Shown in pieces: positions 22,891-32,300 of a DNA stretch of 36,609 nt; position 1 is the first letter of the stretch, and each line of letters starts with the position of its first letter. The stretch is taken from positions 1 to 36,609 of the forward strand of contig JAVBNW010000081.1 of the NCBI GenBank assembly GCA_031551255.1, in the 5' to 3' direction. The stretch comes from JAVBNW01 sp031551255. Its GTDB lineage: Bacteria > Bacillota > Clostridia > Christensenellales > UBA1750. Position numbers and translations under genes: made by a program. The notes beneath the pieces were generated by a model. That model saw only the letters and a list, made by a program, of their open reading frames with translations. It had not been told where the DNA came from and searched no databases.

Positions 22891-24788
22891 TGCGTTCTCC
22901 TAAAGCGTTTTTCGATCTCCGCGCGCGTCATGCGCAATAGGATGGGCCTGCCGTGCGGGCAAGTTAGGGGCATATCTTCCTGCATCACCCTGCCAAGAAG
23001 CGCGTCTATCTCCTGTGCGGAAAGCCTGTCTCCCGCCTTTACCGCCTTGTGGCAGGCTATGCGGGCGATTGCGTCGCGCTTTAGGTCTGCGGTGCGCATG
23101 GAGGATATCGAATCGAGCTGATCGAGGAACTCGATAAAGAAATCCCGCAGTTGCGGATCGCCTAAAATATGCGGCACAGTTTCCACGCGAAAGGACGTAG
23201 GGCCAAATTCCTCGATGCGAAAGCCCAGCGCGCTGAAATGATCGAGGTTTTCGATCACGCGCGCGCGCTCGCGCGGCGTCACGTCGAACGCGTAGGGTAT
23301 CAGCAGGGCCTGCGCGCCCGCACCGGTAGCAAGGGATTCCTTCAGTTGATCGTATAAAAGCCTTTCGTGGGCCGCGTGCTGGTCGATCAGGTACAGTATA
23401 TCGCCGCTTTCCACCAAGAGATAGGTCGCGAACAGCGTGCCGAGCGATCGGCTCTCCTGAGCGATCGCCATCGGCACGGGTTCCGCCTGCGGGGCCGTCT
23501 CGATTTTTCGCACGGCTACTTCTTGTATTTCCACATCGATTTCGCGGGGCGCGTGAGGCCCGGGAGGCAAAACGGCGGCGCGCGGCGGTTGGGCGTTATA
23601 GGCAGGCGCAGATCTTGGCGGAAGAAGCGCGCCGGGCAGAGCCATCGCGCCGGGTTCTGCAGCTGCCGTTGTGCGCGGCGTAGCCATCATACCGCGAAAA
23701 GGATCTCCGCCGGTTTTCCAGTCCATCGCCACGCGCTGGATATCCTTCTGTAGTGGCTTCTCCGCCTCGGGAGGAAAAAGAGGCACGCGCACCGCGACAT
23801 CGGCGGGCTTAAGGCACTGGGAAACGACGGAAATGACGTTGGATCGAACCTGCCCCTCGTCTCTGAAGCGCACCTCGAGCTTGTTGGGGTGTACGTTCAC
23901 ATCCACCGCATCCAGCGGCACGCGCAACGTAAGCACGCAAAAGGGGTATTTGCCGATCGCAACGCCGCCACGCACCGCCTCTTCGACGGCCAACGCAAGC
24001 AACGGCGAGCGCACAAACCGACCGTTTACGATAAAGTATTCCCGCTGACGGTTGGCCCGCGCGGCATCCTGGAGGCCGACAAAGCCCTCGAGCCCGCTAT
24101 GATCCCACGTACCTTGAATGGGAACGAGATCGGACGCGATATCCCGGCCGAACAAAACCGTAATCGTCTTGAGCAAATCGTTATCCCCGGGCGTATGAAA
24201 GATGGTTCGCCCGTTGAGAATCATTCGAAAGGATACGTCGGGCCGCGCGAGCGAAAGCTGTAAAACGGCGTCGCCGACATAGCCGCCTTCCGTCGAAGCC
24301 CGCTTGAGGAAGGCCTTGCGCGCAGGGGTGTTGTAGAAAAGATCGCGCACGACCATCGTCGTGCCTTCCGGGCAGCCGGCCTCTCTAAGATCCTTCACCG
24401 AGCCACCCTCAATGGCGAGCCGCACGCCGCTTTCCTGCCCGGCCCGGCGCGTGGTAAGTTCCACGCGCGAAACGGCGGCTATGGAGGGCAGCGCCTCGCC
24501 CCTAAAGCCGAGCGTGGCGATGTTGTCGAGGGCGTCGCCCGAGCGCAACTTGGATGTGGCGTGCCGCTCAAAGGCGATGCGCACTTCCTCCGGCGGAAAG
24601 CCTGCGCCGTTGTCGGTGACGCGCAGATAGTCGATGCCGCCTTCGCGCACTTCCACGCTCACCGCGCTCGCCCCGGCATCCAGCGAGTTTTCGATCAGCT
24701 CTTTGACGATGGACGCCGGGCGCTCCACAACCTCGCCCGCCGCGATGCGGTTGGAAGTGGCGATATCGAGAATTTGAATCTGAGGCAA
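22887..24788 (-). CDS. mutL: DNA mismatch repair protein MutL (endonuclease type)
   Basis: 633 residues. The N-terminal GHKL ATPase has NRIAAGEVVERPASIVKELIENSLDAG, DNGAGF and ATSKL with GFRGEALPSIA. The C-terminal dimer domain keeps the metal-dependent nicking site DQHAAHERLLYDQ (last acid is Asp instead of the usual Glu), ACHKAVKAGDRLS and CPHGRP, so it should be a latent endonuclease as in bacteria without MutH. A Pro/Ala-rich linker separates the halves. The start is the TTG at 24788, 8 bases after AGGAGG, giving MPQIQILDIATSNRI; the open frame runs further upstream without a site. Confidence 0.96.
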   Translation of the reverse strand: MPQIQILDIATSNRIAAGEVVERPASIVKELIENSLDAGASAVSVEVREGGIDYLRVTDNGAGFPPEEVRIAFERHATSKLRSGDALDNIATLGFRGEALPSIAAVSRVELTTRRAGQESGVRLAIEGGSVKDLREAGCPEGTTMVVRDLFYNTPARKAFLKRASTEGGYVGDAVLQLSLARPDVSFRMILNGRTIFHTPGDNDLLKTITVLFGRDIASDLVPIQGTWDHSGLEGFVGLQDAARANRQREYFIVNGRFVRSPLLALAVEEAVRGGVAIGKYPFCVLTLRVPLDAVDVNVHPNKLEVRFRDEGQVRSNVISVVSQCLKPADVAVRVPLFPPEAEKPLQKDIQRVAMDWKTGGDPFRGMMATPRTTAAAEPGAMALPGALLPPRSAPAYNAQPPRAAVLPPGPHAPREIDVEIQEVAVRKIETAPQAEPVPMAIAQESRSLGTLFATYLLVESGDILYLIDQHAAHERLLYDQLKESLATGAGAQALLIPYAFDVTPRERARVIENLDHFSALGFRIEEFGPTSFRVETVPHILGDPQLRDFFIEFLDQLDSISSMRTADLKRDAIARIACHKAVKAGDRLSAQEIDALLGRVMQEDMPLTCPHGRPILLRMTRAEIEKRFRRTQ

Positions 24789-24863
24789 AAGGCACCTCCT
24801 GCTTGTGCAAAGTGAGGTCATCTTAGCCAATTGTACCGATCGGACGCTTCGGGATTTACGACA

Positions 24864-25799
24864 TCAGTTTTTCGCAACCGCGTAGCATACGGTTTCACAG
24901 AAGCAATTTGAATAGTGCCTAAGATAAATCTTGTACTTTGGCGACAACTCATGTATGTACAGCGGAATTTCCCAAAGATCCTCGGGCTTATGATAAACGC
25001 ATATGGCAAGTGTAGGGGTGTTTTTCTTGATCATATCGGCCATCGAGCGCAGCGCATCCATTTCGGCCCCTTCAATATCCATCTTCACAAACGTTATATC
25101 GTCCACCGAATTGTCGCCACCGCGCAATACGGTGCTGATGTTGCGCAACTCGCCGGCTTCAAGGTTTTCGTCCATTTGTGCGCTTCCGCCTCCAAGGGTA
25201 TTGGTATCGGAGGAAAAATAGAGGGTTTCTTCGTTTAAAGATAGGCCGCAATTGAAGAGATGAATTCTTCGAGCTACATCCTCCGTATAGTTTTTTTGGA
25301 CGTTGGATTCCAGAACTCGAAAGTTGTTTGGGCTGGGTTCAAACGCGTAGATCTTCGCAAATTTACCTTGCCCATACCTTAAAAAGCGCTCGATGGTATC
25401 TCCAACATACGCCCCGGCGTCGAGAAAAACTGTCGATTCGTCGATGCTAACGATCTTCAAATCGAAATATTGCTTATCAAGAAATGTCTCCGGCTCATGA
25501 ATACAGGCAATGTCAGGGCCGAGGTACTGATCGGTGCCGACTTTTTCAGCATGAAAAATCTCGGCCAAAACGGCAAGAGCTTTCACATCGCTGGTTTGTT
25601 TGCTGGCCTTAATGACGGTGTCGTATACGCGAACCGACCATTCATCGCACAGTAGGGCCCTTGCCTTATCGACCAAGGCTCTATTGATTCGATATAGATA
25701 TCTACGTTTTACACGGAAAGCCGCAAGGTAGATAGGCTTTAGCCTCCCCGTAAATAATGCGCTCCGTAGAAATGCTTTGAAGTTAGATATTGCGCACAC
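24864..25799 (-). CDS. FkbM-family methyltransferase inserted between mutS and mutL
   Basis: About 312 residues. The SAM-binding core shows VFLDAGAYVGDTIERFL, KIYAFEPSPNNFRVLESNV and FVKMDIEGAEMDALRSM, typical of FkbM methyltransferases that O-methylate sugars or small molecules, often in polysaccharide clusters. The coding region is visibly richer in A and T than mutS and mutL and the gene is not part of the usual mutS-mutL block, so it was probably acquired. The start is unclear: a good GGAGG (25799-25803) overlaps the in-frame TTG 25805 and GTG 25799, and the only codon at ideal distance is ATA at 25790. Substrate unknown. Confidence 0.85.
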   Translation of the reverse strand: MCAISNFKAFLRSALFTGRLKPIYLAAFRVKRRYLYRINRALVDKARALLCDEWSVRVYDTVIKASKQTSDVKALAVLAEIFHAEKVGTDQYLGPDIACIHEPETFLDKQYFDLKIVSIDESTVFLDAGAYVGDTIERFLRYGQGKFAKIYAFEPSPNNFRVLESNVQKNYTEDVARRIHLFNCGLSLNEETLYFSSDTNTLGGGSAQMDENLEAGELRNISTVLRGGDNSVDDITFVKMDIEGAEMDALRSMADMIKKNTPTLAICVYHKPEDLWEIPLYIHELSPKYKIYLRHYSNCFCETVCYAVAKN

Positions 25800-25829
25800 C
25801 TCCAATTGTAATTGTATTAGCAGACGCAG

Positions 25830-28418
25830 CTAAATCTTCTTTGCGCGCTCGCGCCATACGTATAGCTTGTTCAACGCCTCCATCGGCGTCATCGCGTTGA
25901 CGTCCGCGCAGGCGATTTCCTGCGCGAGCTCGATCGCGGAAAAATCCTGCAGGGTTACTTGGCCGCCTTTGGGAATCGGCGTTTGAAGGATGTTGTCGGA
26001 AATGCTCCGGCGGGAAACCTCGTTGACCTCGAGCCTTGCGAGAATCTCACGGGCGCGAGCGACGAGGGTTGGCGGAAGCCCCGCGAGCGCGGCCACATGC
26101 ACGCCGTAGGAGCGGTCCGCCCCGCCGCGCTTGACCTGCCGAAGAAAGATGATATCCTCGCCCAGCTCTTTGCAATCGACAAAGTAATTCACCGCGCCGG
26201 AAAGCTTGCCTTCGAGCTCGGCCAGCTCGTGGTAATGCGTCGCAAACAACGCCTTTGCGCCAAGCTTTTTTTTGTCCGCGATATGCTCCACCGTGGCCCA
26301 GGCGATGGACAGGCCGTCGAAGGTGGAAGTGCCGCGGCCGATCTCGTCTAAGATAAGCAGGCTTTGATCCGTCGCCTGCATGAGGATCGAGGCCATTTCA
26401 CGCATCTCCACCATGAAGGTGGATTGACCCGACGCCAAATCGTCGCTCGCGCCCACCCTGGTAAATAGCGCGTCCGTCAGCGGAACAAGCGCTTCCTTGG
26501 CGGGAACAAACGAACCGATGTGCGCCATAAGCGTAATGAGCGCAACCTGGCGCATATAGGTCGACTTGCCCGCCATGTTGGGGCCCGTGATGATCAGCAT
26601 GCGCTCGCCCTCAGTCATGCTCGCGTCGTTGGGCACAAAGGGCTCGTCGGATAGCTTTTCCACCACCGGATGCCGCCCCTGAACAATCGAAAGATCGTAG
26701 CCGGCGTGTAAGTCCGGCCGACAATAGTCGTTTTCATACGCCGCGCGGGCGAGCGACAGCAGCGCATCCAGCCGTTTGAGCGCCTGCGCGTTTTTTTGTA
26801 TCCTGGGTATTTCCCGGGCGATCGTCTCGCGCAAATCGAGAAATAATTGATATTCCAGGCGCATCGCGCGATCCTCCGCGCCCAATACGGTCTCTTCTAC
26901 TTTTTTAAGCTCTTCCGTAATAAAGCGCTCGCCGTTCGCCACCGTCTGTTTGCGCTGGTAGCGGTACGGAACCTGCGAAAGATTGGAGCGCGTCACCTCG
27001 ATATAGTAGCCAAATACTTTGTTAAAGCCGATTTTCAGGTTTTTGATGCCCGTCGCTTCCCGCTCGCTTTGCTCCAGGGTGAGAAGCCAATCCTTCCCGT
27101 GCTGCGAGGCGTCGCGCGTGTCGTCCAGCTCCTTGGAATAGCCGGGCCGGATGATGCCGCCCTCCTTGATGAGTATCGGCGGGTCGTCCGAAAGAGCTTG
27201 GGCAAGTACGGAGGTAAGATCGGCAAGCGGATCGAGATCATCCGATATGGAAACGGTTTCTTGAGCGCGCAGATGCCCGATCAGCGCCTGAACCGGGCCT
27301 ACTTGATCGAGAGATTGCATTAAGGAAAGGCATTCCCTCGGGTTAATCGCGCCGTACGCCACGCGCGTGAGCAGGCGCTCGATGTCGTACACGCCCTGCA
27401 AATGCTCGCCTAAATGCCCTGTAAGCACGGGATCCGCCTTGAATTCTCCCACGGCATCCAGCCGGCCGTTGATCCTTGCGATGTCGTGCAGCGGCTGCTC
27501 GATCCACGAGCGAAGCTGACGCCCGCCCATGGCGGTGGACGTCTTATCCAGAAGCCATAAAAGGGTTCCCCTACGAGATCTTTCGCGTATCGTCTCCGTA
27601 AGCTCCAGGTTGCGCCGCGCGACAGGGTCCAGAGACATGTGCCCGTTGCGGTGATATACCCCCAGCGACGCGAGCGGCCCCGGCTCCTTTTTTTGCGTTT
27701 GCTGCAAATAGCAAAGAAGAGCGCCCGCCGCCCGAAGCGCCAGCGCCATCTTATCGCAGCCATACGCTTCCAGCGGCATCTTCAGGCGTTTTTTCAATTG
27801 GAGCCGGGCGTTCTTAAGGTCGAAATCCGCATCGGGGCGCAACGAAACAAGGCCCGGCAGCCCGCTCCCGGCGATCATATTGGCACAAGCGGCGTTTACC
27901 AGAACCTCCGTAGGGGCAATCCGCCCCCACTCTACGCGCACATGGGCGCTCGCTTCCTTAAGCTCCGCCACCGTCATTTCGCCGGTGGAAACGTCGGCCC
28001 AGCAAAGCCCGGCCCTGTCCGCATCGACATAGACCGAAAGCAAGTAGTTGTTTTTTCTTTCCTCGAGCATAGAGGGCTCGATCAGCGTGCCCGCCGTCAC
28101 CACGCGCACGACGTCGCGCTCCACCAAGCCCTTAGATTCGGCAGGGTCGGTGAGCTGTTCGCAAATGGCAACTTTATAGCCGCGCTCGATCAGGCGGTTG
28201 ATGTACCCATCCACGGAATGATAGGGTACCCCGCACATCGGCGCGCGCTCCGCAAGGCCGCAGTCCCGCGAGGTAAGCGTGATTTCCAGTTCGCGCGACG
28301 CAAGCTGCGCGTCGTCAAAAAACATCTCATAAAAATCGCCGAGTCTGAAAAACAAAATACAGTCCGGGTACTTCTCCTTCAGAAGCATGTACTGCTTCAT
28401 CATCGGTGACAGCGCCAT
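25830..28418 (-). CDS. mutS: DNA mismatch recognition protein MutS
   Basis: 862 residues, usual length. The mismatch-binding domain begins with FFRLGDFYEMFFDDA (the Phe-x-Glu wedge is FYE). The ATPase core has ITGPNMAGKSTYMRQ (Walker A), LLILDEIGRGTSTFDG (Walker B) and FATHYHELAELE. It recognises mispairs and recruits MutL, encoded further on in the same transcript. Its ATG directly follows the TAA of the RicA-like gene, and a GCAGGTG upstream is a weak ribosome site, so it is probably coupled. Confidence 0.97.
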   Translation of the reverse strand: MALSPMMKQYMLLKEKYPDCILFFRLGDFYEMFFDDAQLASRELEITLTSRDCGLAERAPMCGVPYHSVDGYINRLIERGYKVAICEQLTDPAESKGLVERDVVRVVTAGTLIEPSMLEERKNNYLLSVYVDADRAGLCWADVSTGEMTVAELKEASAHVRVEWGRIAPTEVLVNAACANMIAGSGLPGLVSLRPDADFDLKNARLQLKKRLKMPLEAYGCDKMALALRAAGALLCYLQQTQKKEPGPLASLGVYHRNGHMSLDPVARRNLELTETIRERSRRGTLLWLLDKTSTAMGGRQLRSWIEQPLHDIARINGRLDAVGEFKADPVLTGHLGEHLQGVYDIERLLTRVAYGAINPRECLSLMQSLDQVGPVQALIGHLRAQETVSISDDLDPLADLTSVLAQALSDDPPILIKEGGIIRPGYSKELDDTRDASQHGKDWLLTLEQSEREATGIKNLKIGFNKVFGYYIEVTRSNLSQVPYRYQRKQTVANGERFITEELKKVEETVLGAEDRAMRLEYQLFLDLRETIAREIPRIQKNAQALKRLDALLSLARAAYENDYCRPDLHAGYDLSIVQGRHPVVEKLSDEPFVPNDASMTEGERMLIITGPNMAGKSTYMRQVALITLMAHIGSFVPAKEALVPLTDALFTRVGASDDLASGQSTFMVEMREMASILMQATDQSLLILDEIGRGTSTFDGLSIAWATVEHIADKKKLGAKALFATHYHELAELEGKLSGAVNYFVDCKELGEDIIFLRQVKRGGADRSYGVHVAALAGLPPTLVARAREILARLEVNEVSRRSISDNILQTPIPKGGQVTLQDFSAIELAQEIACADVNAMTPMEALNKLYVWRERAKKI

Positions 28419-28817
28419 TTAGTGCACCTGCTGCGCGCCGTGGCTGCCCGAAGGGTTGGCGTCGTAGGCATCGGCGGCTTCCCCCGCGATCACAAACCCA
28501 ATCACCTGGTTCACTTCATCCATCAGCCCGTCAAACGCCTGATTGGCGTTCTGAAAATCGCGCAGCGTTTGGGATGCGGAAAGTTTTTCCTTCAGCTCTG
28601 CCACCTCGGCGCGCAGCTTTTCCAGCTGCCGAAGGGCGATGAAATCGTCGCTGCCGATGTCCATCTCCTCGTTCATTTCGTCGATGCGTGCGACGCAGGC
28701 GTGAACTTCCGCGTCGCCTTCATACAGCGCCTTCGCCTTTTGGAGATTTTTAAATTCATCGCTGGCGGCAATTTCTATACCCAACTGCCTCGCCTTTTCG
28801 AAAATTTCAATTTTCAT
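28419..28817 (-). CDS. YlbF/YmcA (RicA-like) family protein
   Basis: 132 residues, helical, with KARQLGIEIAASDEFKNLQKAKALYEGD at the start and a heptad-like middle (LRQLEKLRAEVAELKEKL). This is the YlbF/YmcA domain; lying between miaB and mutS, it has the same place as B. subtilis ymcA (ricA), part of the RicA-RicF-RicT complex that helps RNase Y maturation and carries Fe-S clusters. Only one Cys is present, so cluster binding by this subunit alone is doubtful. The ATG at 28817 overlaps the miaB stop (ATGA), preferred over in-frame upstream 28835. Confidence 0.85.
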   Translation of the reverse strand: MKIEIFEKARQLGIEIAASDEFKNLQKAKALYEGDAEVHACVARIDEMNEEMDIGSDDFIALRQLEKLRAEVAELKEKLSASQTLRDFQNANQAFDGLMDEVNQVIGFVIAGEAADAYDANPSGSHGAQQVH

Positions 28818-30187
28818 ATTATCGGCGCCCCCCATTTCGCGTAAAGAGTCTTATGTTTTGCCTGCGCGATCGTAACCGCTTTAAGCGTACCCGCGTCTTG
28901 TATGCCCTTCACATTCACGGTGATTCCCCGCCCGATCCGCCCCGTTACGCCTTCGCCGCGCTTCGATGGCCCTTCCACAAGAATTTCGTGCGCGCTCCCT
29001 ACCAGGCCCTGGTAAATCGCCTGTTGCATCTCTTCCTGCAACGCGATCAACCTTTGCAGGCGCTCGTCTTTTACCGCATCGGGCAGTTGACCTTCCATTT
29101 GCGCCGCGCGCGTGCCCTTTCTCGGAGAAAACGCAAACGTAAACGCCGCGTCGAACCGCGCGGTTTTTACAAGATCGAGCGTTTCTTGAAAATCTTCTTC
29201 GCTTTCGCCCGGAAAGCCCACGATAAAATCGGTGGTGACGCCAAGATCCGGCATTGCCTCTCTAGCGGCGGCAAGGATGCCAAGATATTTTGCGCGGTCG
29301 TAGCGCCTGTTCATCGCGCGGAGCACATCGTCGCTGCCGGATTGTACGGGCAGATGCAGGTGCCTGGCGACCGAGCGGGAAAGCGCCATCGCCTCGATCA
29401 CGTCATGGGAAAGGTCCTTGGGATGCGACGTCATAAAGCGGATTCTCGGAACCACGCCGTCGAGCTTGCGCAGCAAAGAAGCAAAATCCATGCCGCCCGC
29501 ATAGCTGTTGACGTTTTGCCCCAGCAGCGTAATTTCGCGCACACCGTCCGCCGCAAGCGTCTCGGCCTGGGCGATCACATCCGCGGCATCGCGGCTGCGT
29601 TCGCGGCCGCGCACGTAGGGCACGACGCAGTACGAACAGTAGTTGTCGCAGCCGTACATGATGCTAAGGTAGGCTCGGTAGGCATCCGCGCGGCGCATGG
29701 GCTGGCCTTCGGCAAGGCGCTCGTCTTCCGTGACCGCGTTAACCCGCCTTTGCATGGCGCTTTGTATCACGGAGGGCAGCGCGTACGTTCCTTGCGTGCC
29801 GATCACAAAATCCACAAACGGATATCGCTTCATCAACGCGTCGGCGACGGCATTCTGCTGCATCATGCAGCCGCACACGCCGATCATCATGCCGGGGCGC
29901 TGCTCTTCCTTGTGCTTGCGCAGCTTGCCGATGTTGCCAAAGAGACGCTTTTCGGCATTTTCGCGAATGCAACAGGTGTTAAACAGCAAAAGATCCGCAT
30001 CCCAGCGCGTGCTCGCGGGCTCCATGCCCATCTCTTGGAGGATGCCCGCCAAGGTTTCGGATTCGTGCGCATTCATCTGGCAGCCGTACGTTACGATATG
30101 GTACGCCTTTCCCCCCCACCGCTCCCGCAGCGCGCGGGCCGCTTCGCGCTCGGCGGCCAGTTCTTTAGCGGGAACCTTTGCGATCAT
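28814..30187 (-). CDS. miaB: tRNA-2-methylthio-N6-dimethylallyladenosine synthase
   Basis: 457 residues. An N-terminal UPF0004 domain carries three Cys for one 4Fe-4S cluster (YGCQMN, NTCCIRENAE, VCGCMMQ), the radical-SAM domain has CxxxCxxC in MYGCDNYCSYCVVPYVRGRE, and a TRAM domain ends the protein. It adds the methylthio group to i6A37 made by MiaA. The start ATG 30187 lies about 12 bases after AAGGAG and about 64 bases downstream of the predicted transcription start; the longer open frame to 30271 begins before the promoter's start point and is rejected. First gene of a long minus-strand operon. Confidence 0.94.
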   Translation of the reverse strand: MIAKVPAKELAAEREAARALRERWGGKAYHIVTYGCQMNAHESETLAGILQEMGMEPASTRWDADLLLFNTCCIRENAEKRLFGNIGKLRKHKEEQRPGMMIGVCGCMMQQNAVADALMKRYPFVDFVIGTQGTYALPSVIQSAMQRRVNAVTEDERLAEGQPMRRADAYRAYLSIMYGCDNYCSYCVVPYVRGRERSRDAADVIAQAETLAADGVREITLLGQNVNSYAGGMDFASLLRKLDGVVPRIRFMTSHPKDLSHDVIEAMALSRSVARHLHLPVQSGSDDVLRAMNRRYDRAKYLGILAAAREAMPDLGVTTDFIVGFPGESEEDFQETLDLVKTARFDAAFTFAFSPRKGTRAAQMEGQLPDAVKDERLQRLIALQEEMQQAIYQGLVGSAHEILVEGPSKRGEGVTGRIGRGITVNVKGIQDAGTLKAVTIAQAKHKTLYAKWGAPII

Positions 30188-30257
30188 ACGGTAGATCGTC
30201 TCCTTACTGCAAAACAGACATACCGCCGTCGCCGCTGCGATCATGCGGACGCCACAC

Positions 30258-30266
30258 AGTATACCA
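30258..30266 (-). promoter_or_regulatory. Extended -10 promoter of the miaB operon
   Basis: TGGTATACT on the minus strand; no clear -35 at 17 bases. The predicted start near 30251 is consistent with the chosen miaB ATG. The same TGGTATACT recurs upstream of hfq. Confidence 0.6.
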
Positions 30267-30334
30267 TACAATGGCCGGAGCCGCCGCGCCGTTTCGCTAA
30301 AAACAGCGCATCTATGTAAAAAACAGGCGAAACG

Positions 30335-31006
30335 TTACGAGTATTCTTGGCGATAGCGCTCCATCATCACTTTGAACAGCTCGCCGGGGGTAGGCGGCGT
30401 ATATGTGACGGCATTCGCGCCGGCGGCGACCGTGCGATCGATGGATTCATCCGTCGGTCCGCCGGTTGCGATAATCGGCACATCTGGGAATTTTTTCCGA
30501 ATCGCCGCCACAATCTCGGGCGTGCGCGCCGCCCCCGATATGTTCAGGATGCTGGCGCCGGCGTCAAGCCTCCCCTTTACCTGATCCACATCCTCGCGCA
30601 CGATCGTAATGACGACCGGAATGTCGATCCGCTCGCACATCTTTTCGATGGTGTCGTTGGGCGTCGGCGCGTTGACGACCACCCCCATCGCGCCCTGAAA
30701 CTCGGCGTCCACCGCCAATTCCACTACGCGGGGGCCGCGCGTGGTGCCTCCGCCTACGCCGCAAAATACGGGCATTTCGGCCGAGGTCATCAGCGCGTGT
30801 GTGATCGCGGGCTGCGGAGTGAACGGATACACCGCGATCGCCGCGTCGGAATTTACATTGCGTATGATCGCAACATCCGTAGTAAAGACCAGGGATTTGA
30901 TACGGCGACCGTTGACGATCATGCCCGTTGCGCGAAAGATCGGCGTCGGTACCTCGATGGGATGACGCAGTTTGCCGTGGATTTCCGGTATCGTACGTTC
31001 CGGCAT
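30335..31006 (-). CDS. TIM-barrel protein of unknown function
   Basis: 223 residues without signal or membrane segment. The chain shows a beta/alpha pattern with a likely phosphate-binding end: VPIIATGGPTDESIDRTVAAGANAVTYTPP, plus ILNISGAARTPEIVAAI and VITIVREDVDQVKGRLDAGA. This resembles nucleotide- or sugar-phosphate-binding barrels, and such clostridial proteins are often only labelled hydrolase; the reaction is not known. The ATG at 31006 follows GGAGG. It ends 76 bases upstream of the miaB -10 on the same strand, and no clear terminator was seen between. Confidence 0.6.
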   Translation of the reverse strand: MPERTIPEIHGKLRHPIEVPTPIFRATGMIVNGRRIKSLVFTTDVAIIRNVNSDAAIAVYPFTPQPAITHALMTSAEMPVFCGVGGGTTRGPRVVELAVDAEFQGAMGVVVNAPTPNDTIEKMCERIDIPVVITIVREDVDQVKGRLDAGASILNISGAARTPEIVAAIRKKFPDVPIIATGGPTDESIDRTVAAGANAVTYTPPTPGELFKVMMERYRQEYS

Positions 31007-31098
31007 TGTGTTTGCCTCCGTCGTCGCTGTAGCTGAAAACGCATACTGCATGCTTTCAAGTATTCAAAAAAACGGTCGTTTGTTCATGGCTCCATTCA

Positions 31099-31626
31099 TC
31101 ATATCACGGATACATCCGGAAAAAAAGAGCGCGAAAAAGGGCGATGGACATATCTCACTTCCGGCAAGTCTTTGCCGCCGATCGTAATGATGTTGTGATC
31201 CCCGTTCGGCACAAAGCCGTGCTTGTGATAAAAAGCCCGGGCGCGGGCGTTGTCTTTAAGAACCCACAGATAAATTTGCCGATACCCCAATTCCATAAGG
31301 CCTTTTACGGAGGCCTTGAGCAAGCCTTCCGCAAACCCTCGACCCCAATACGCGGGCAGCAGGTAAATGGAAACCACTTCGCCCCAGCCGGCCATAGCTT
31401 CATCGCGCGCATCGCGGTACGTCGAAACGCCCGCGTACTTTTCATCGTCCATCAGAACATAGGCGTCGTACATCTTCCCTTGCCGCACGGAAGCCCAACT
31501 CGTATCATCGAGCGAATCGAGGTATTCTTGCGGAACGATGCCGCGATAGGCCTGCTTCCAGCTCGCCGCATAGATGGCGGCTATGGCTTCAAAGTCATCC
31601 GAAGGGGTAACTTTTCGCACGAACAT
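31099..31626 (-). CDS. GNAT-family N-acetyltransferase
   Basis: 175 residues of one GNAT domain. IYLLPAYWGRGFAEGLLKASVKGLMELGY holds the acetyl-CoA binding Q/RxxGxG/A loop, and LWVLKDNARARAFYHKHGFVPNG the C-terminal strand. It should transfer acetyl from acetyl-CoA to an amine; substrate unknown. The ATG follows GGAGGG. Its stop is 92 bases upstream of the TIM-barrel gene on the same strand. Confidence 0.85.
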   Translation of the reverse strand: MFVRKVTPSDDFEAIAAIYAASWKQAYRGIVPQEYLDSLDDTSWASVRQGKMYDAYVLMDDEKYAGVSTYRDARDEAMAGWGEVVSIYLLPAYWGRGFAEGLLKASVKGLMELGYRQIYLWVLKDNARARAFYHKHGFVPNGDHNIITIGGKDLPEVRYVHRPFSRSFFPDVSVI

Positions 31627-31650
31627 CGCTGTCCCTCCAAGGCAATGCGA

Positions 31651-32145
31651 TTACAAGCGCTTGGCATCCCACATCGCGCGCGTCATTTGCATCTTGTCTT
31701 CCAATTCCACAAACCCCAGCGCGAACAGCGGCGCCGTGTTATCCGCCCATGCTTTTTCATTGCGGGCATCCACGGCGTCGATCGCCAGCGTATCGAAGGC
31801 ATACTGAATCATCACTCGTAAAGCCTCCGCCTTTTCGTCGGCCTTGATGAGCGGCTGGGTGAAGGCGTGACCCATGTCCAACAGGCGGTCCACGATGCCG
31901 TTGTACGTAATGAATCCGATCACTCTGGAATCGGCCTTGCGTTCCACGGCCCAGCCATGTAAGTTCGCGGCGAAAGACGCGGCGCACTTTTTGCAGTCTT
32001 CCAGGTCTGTGGGCCACTTTTCCCACGCCTCAAACCCCGTATTGGTTTTATACACCGCATATTGCCGCAAATCCTCCGCGTCTTCCTCCGTCCATCTTCG
32101 AATGATAAGATTTTCCGTTTCGAAGGTGTTTTGATACTCGTTCAT
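31651..32145 (-). CDS. GNAT-family N-acetyltransferase, RimJ/RimL-like
   Basis: 164 residues. ETENLIIRRWTEEDAEDLRQYAV is the usual opening of the RimJ/RimL branch; VIGFITYN and a degenerate acetyl-CoA loop (ALRVMIQYAFDTLAIDAVDARN) follow, with the typical final NTAPLFALGFVE. The Q/RxxGxG motif is poor, so activity is less certain than for the next gene. The ATG follows AAAAGGAGAG. It is probably transcribed with the gene ending at 31099; the gap between them is 24 bases. Confidence 0.8.
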   Translation of the reverse strand: MNEYQNTFETENLIIRRWTEEDAEDLRQYAVYKTNTGFEAWEKWPTDLEDCKKCAASFAANLHGWAVERKADSRVIGFITYNGIVDRLLDMGHAFTQPLIKADEKAEALRVMIQYAFDTLAIDAVDARNEKAWADNTAPLFALGFVELEDKMQMTRAMWDAKRL

Positions 32146-32186
32146 TACCTACTCTCCTTTTGCAATGGGAAACGCATTGCACTTTC

Positions 32187-32215
32187 ATCATACCCCTCGC
32201 CACAAGAAACGGCAA
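32187..32215 (-). promoter_or_regulatory. Sigma-A promoter of the two GNAT genes
   Basis: On the minus strand TTGCCG (32210-32215), a 17-base spacer and TATGAT (32187-32192), about 42 bases upstream of the ATG at 32145. Confidence 0.7.
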
Positions 32216-32242
32216 TCCGCTCACCGCCCTTATATCATCACC

Positions 32243-32284
32243 GATCCCCAAATAACAGCCCCGCTTTCTTCAAAGCGGGGCTGT
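32243..32284 (-). terminator. Intrinsic terminator after the VOC gene
   Basis: A perfect 13-base stem, ACAGCCCCGCTTT (32255-32267) with its complement 32272-32284, loop of four bases, followed on the minus strand by TATTTGGGG. It lies 16 bases after the stop of the VOC gene. Confidence 0.8.
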
Positions 32285-32300
32285 TGCAAAATATCGATTG

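Noticed and set aside
30272..30334. GTTTCGC/GCGAAAC arms as terminator of the TIM-barrel gene
   Set aside because: The arms are about 28 bases apart, lie upstream of the miaB promoter region and lack a T-run; not a convincing terminator.
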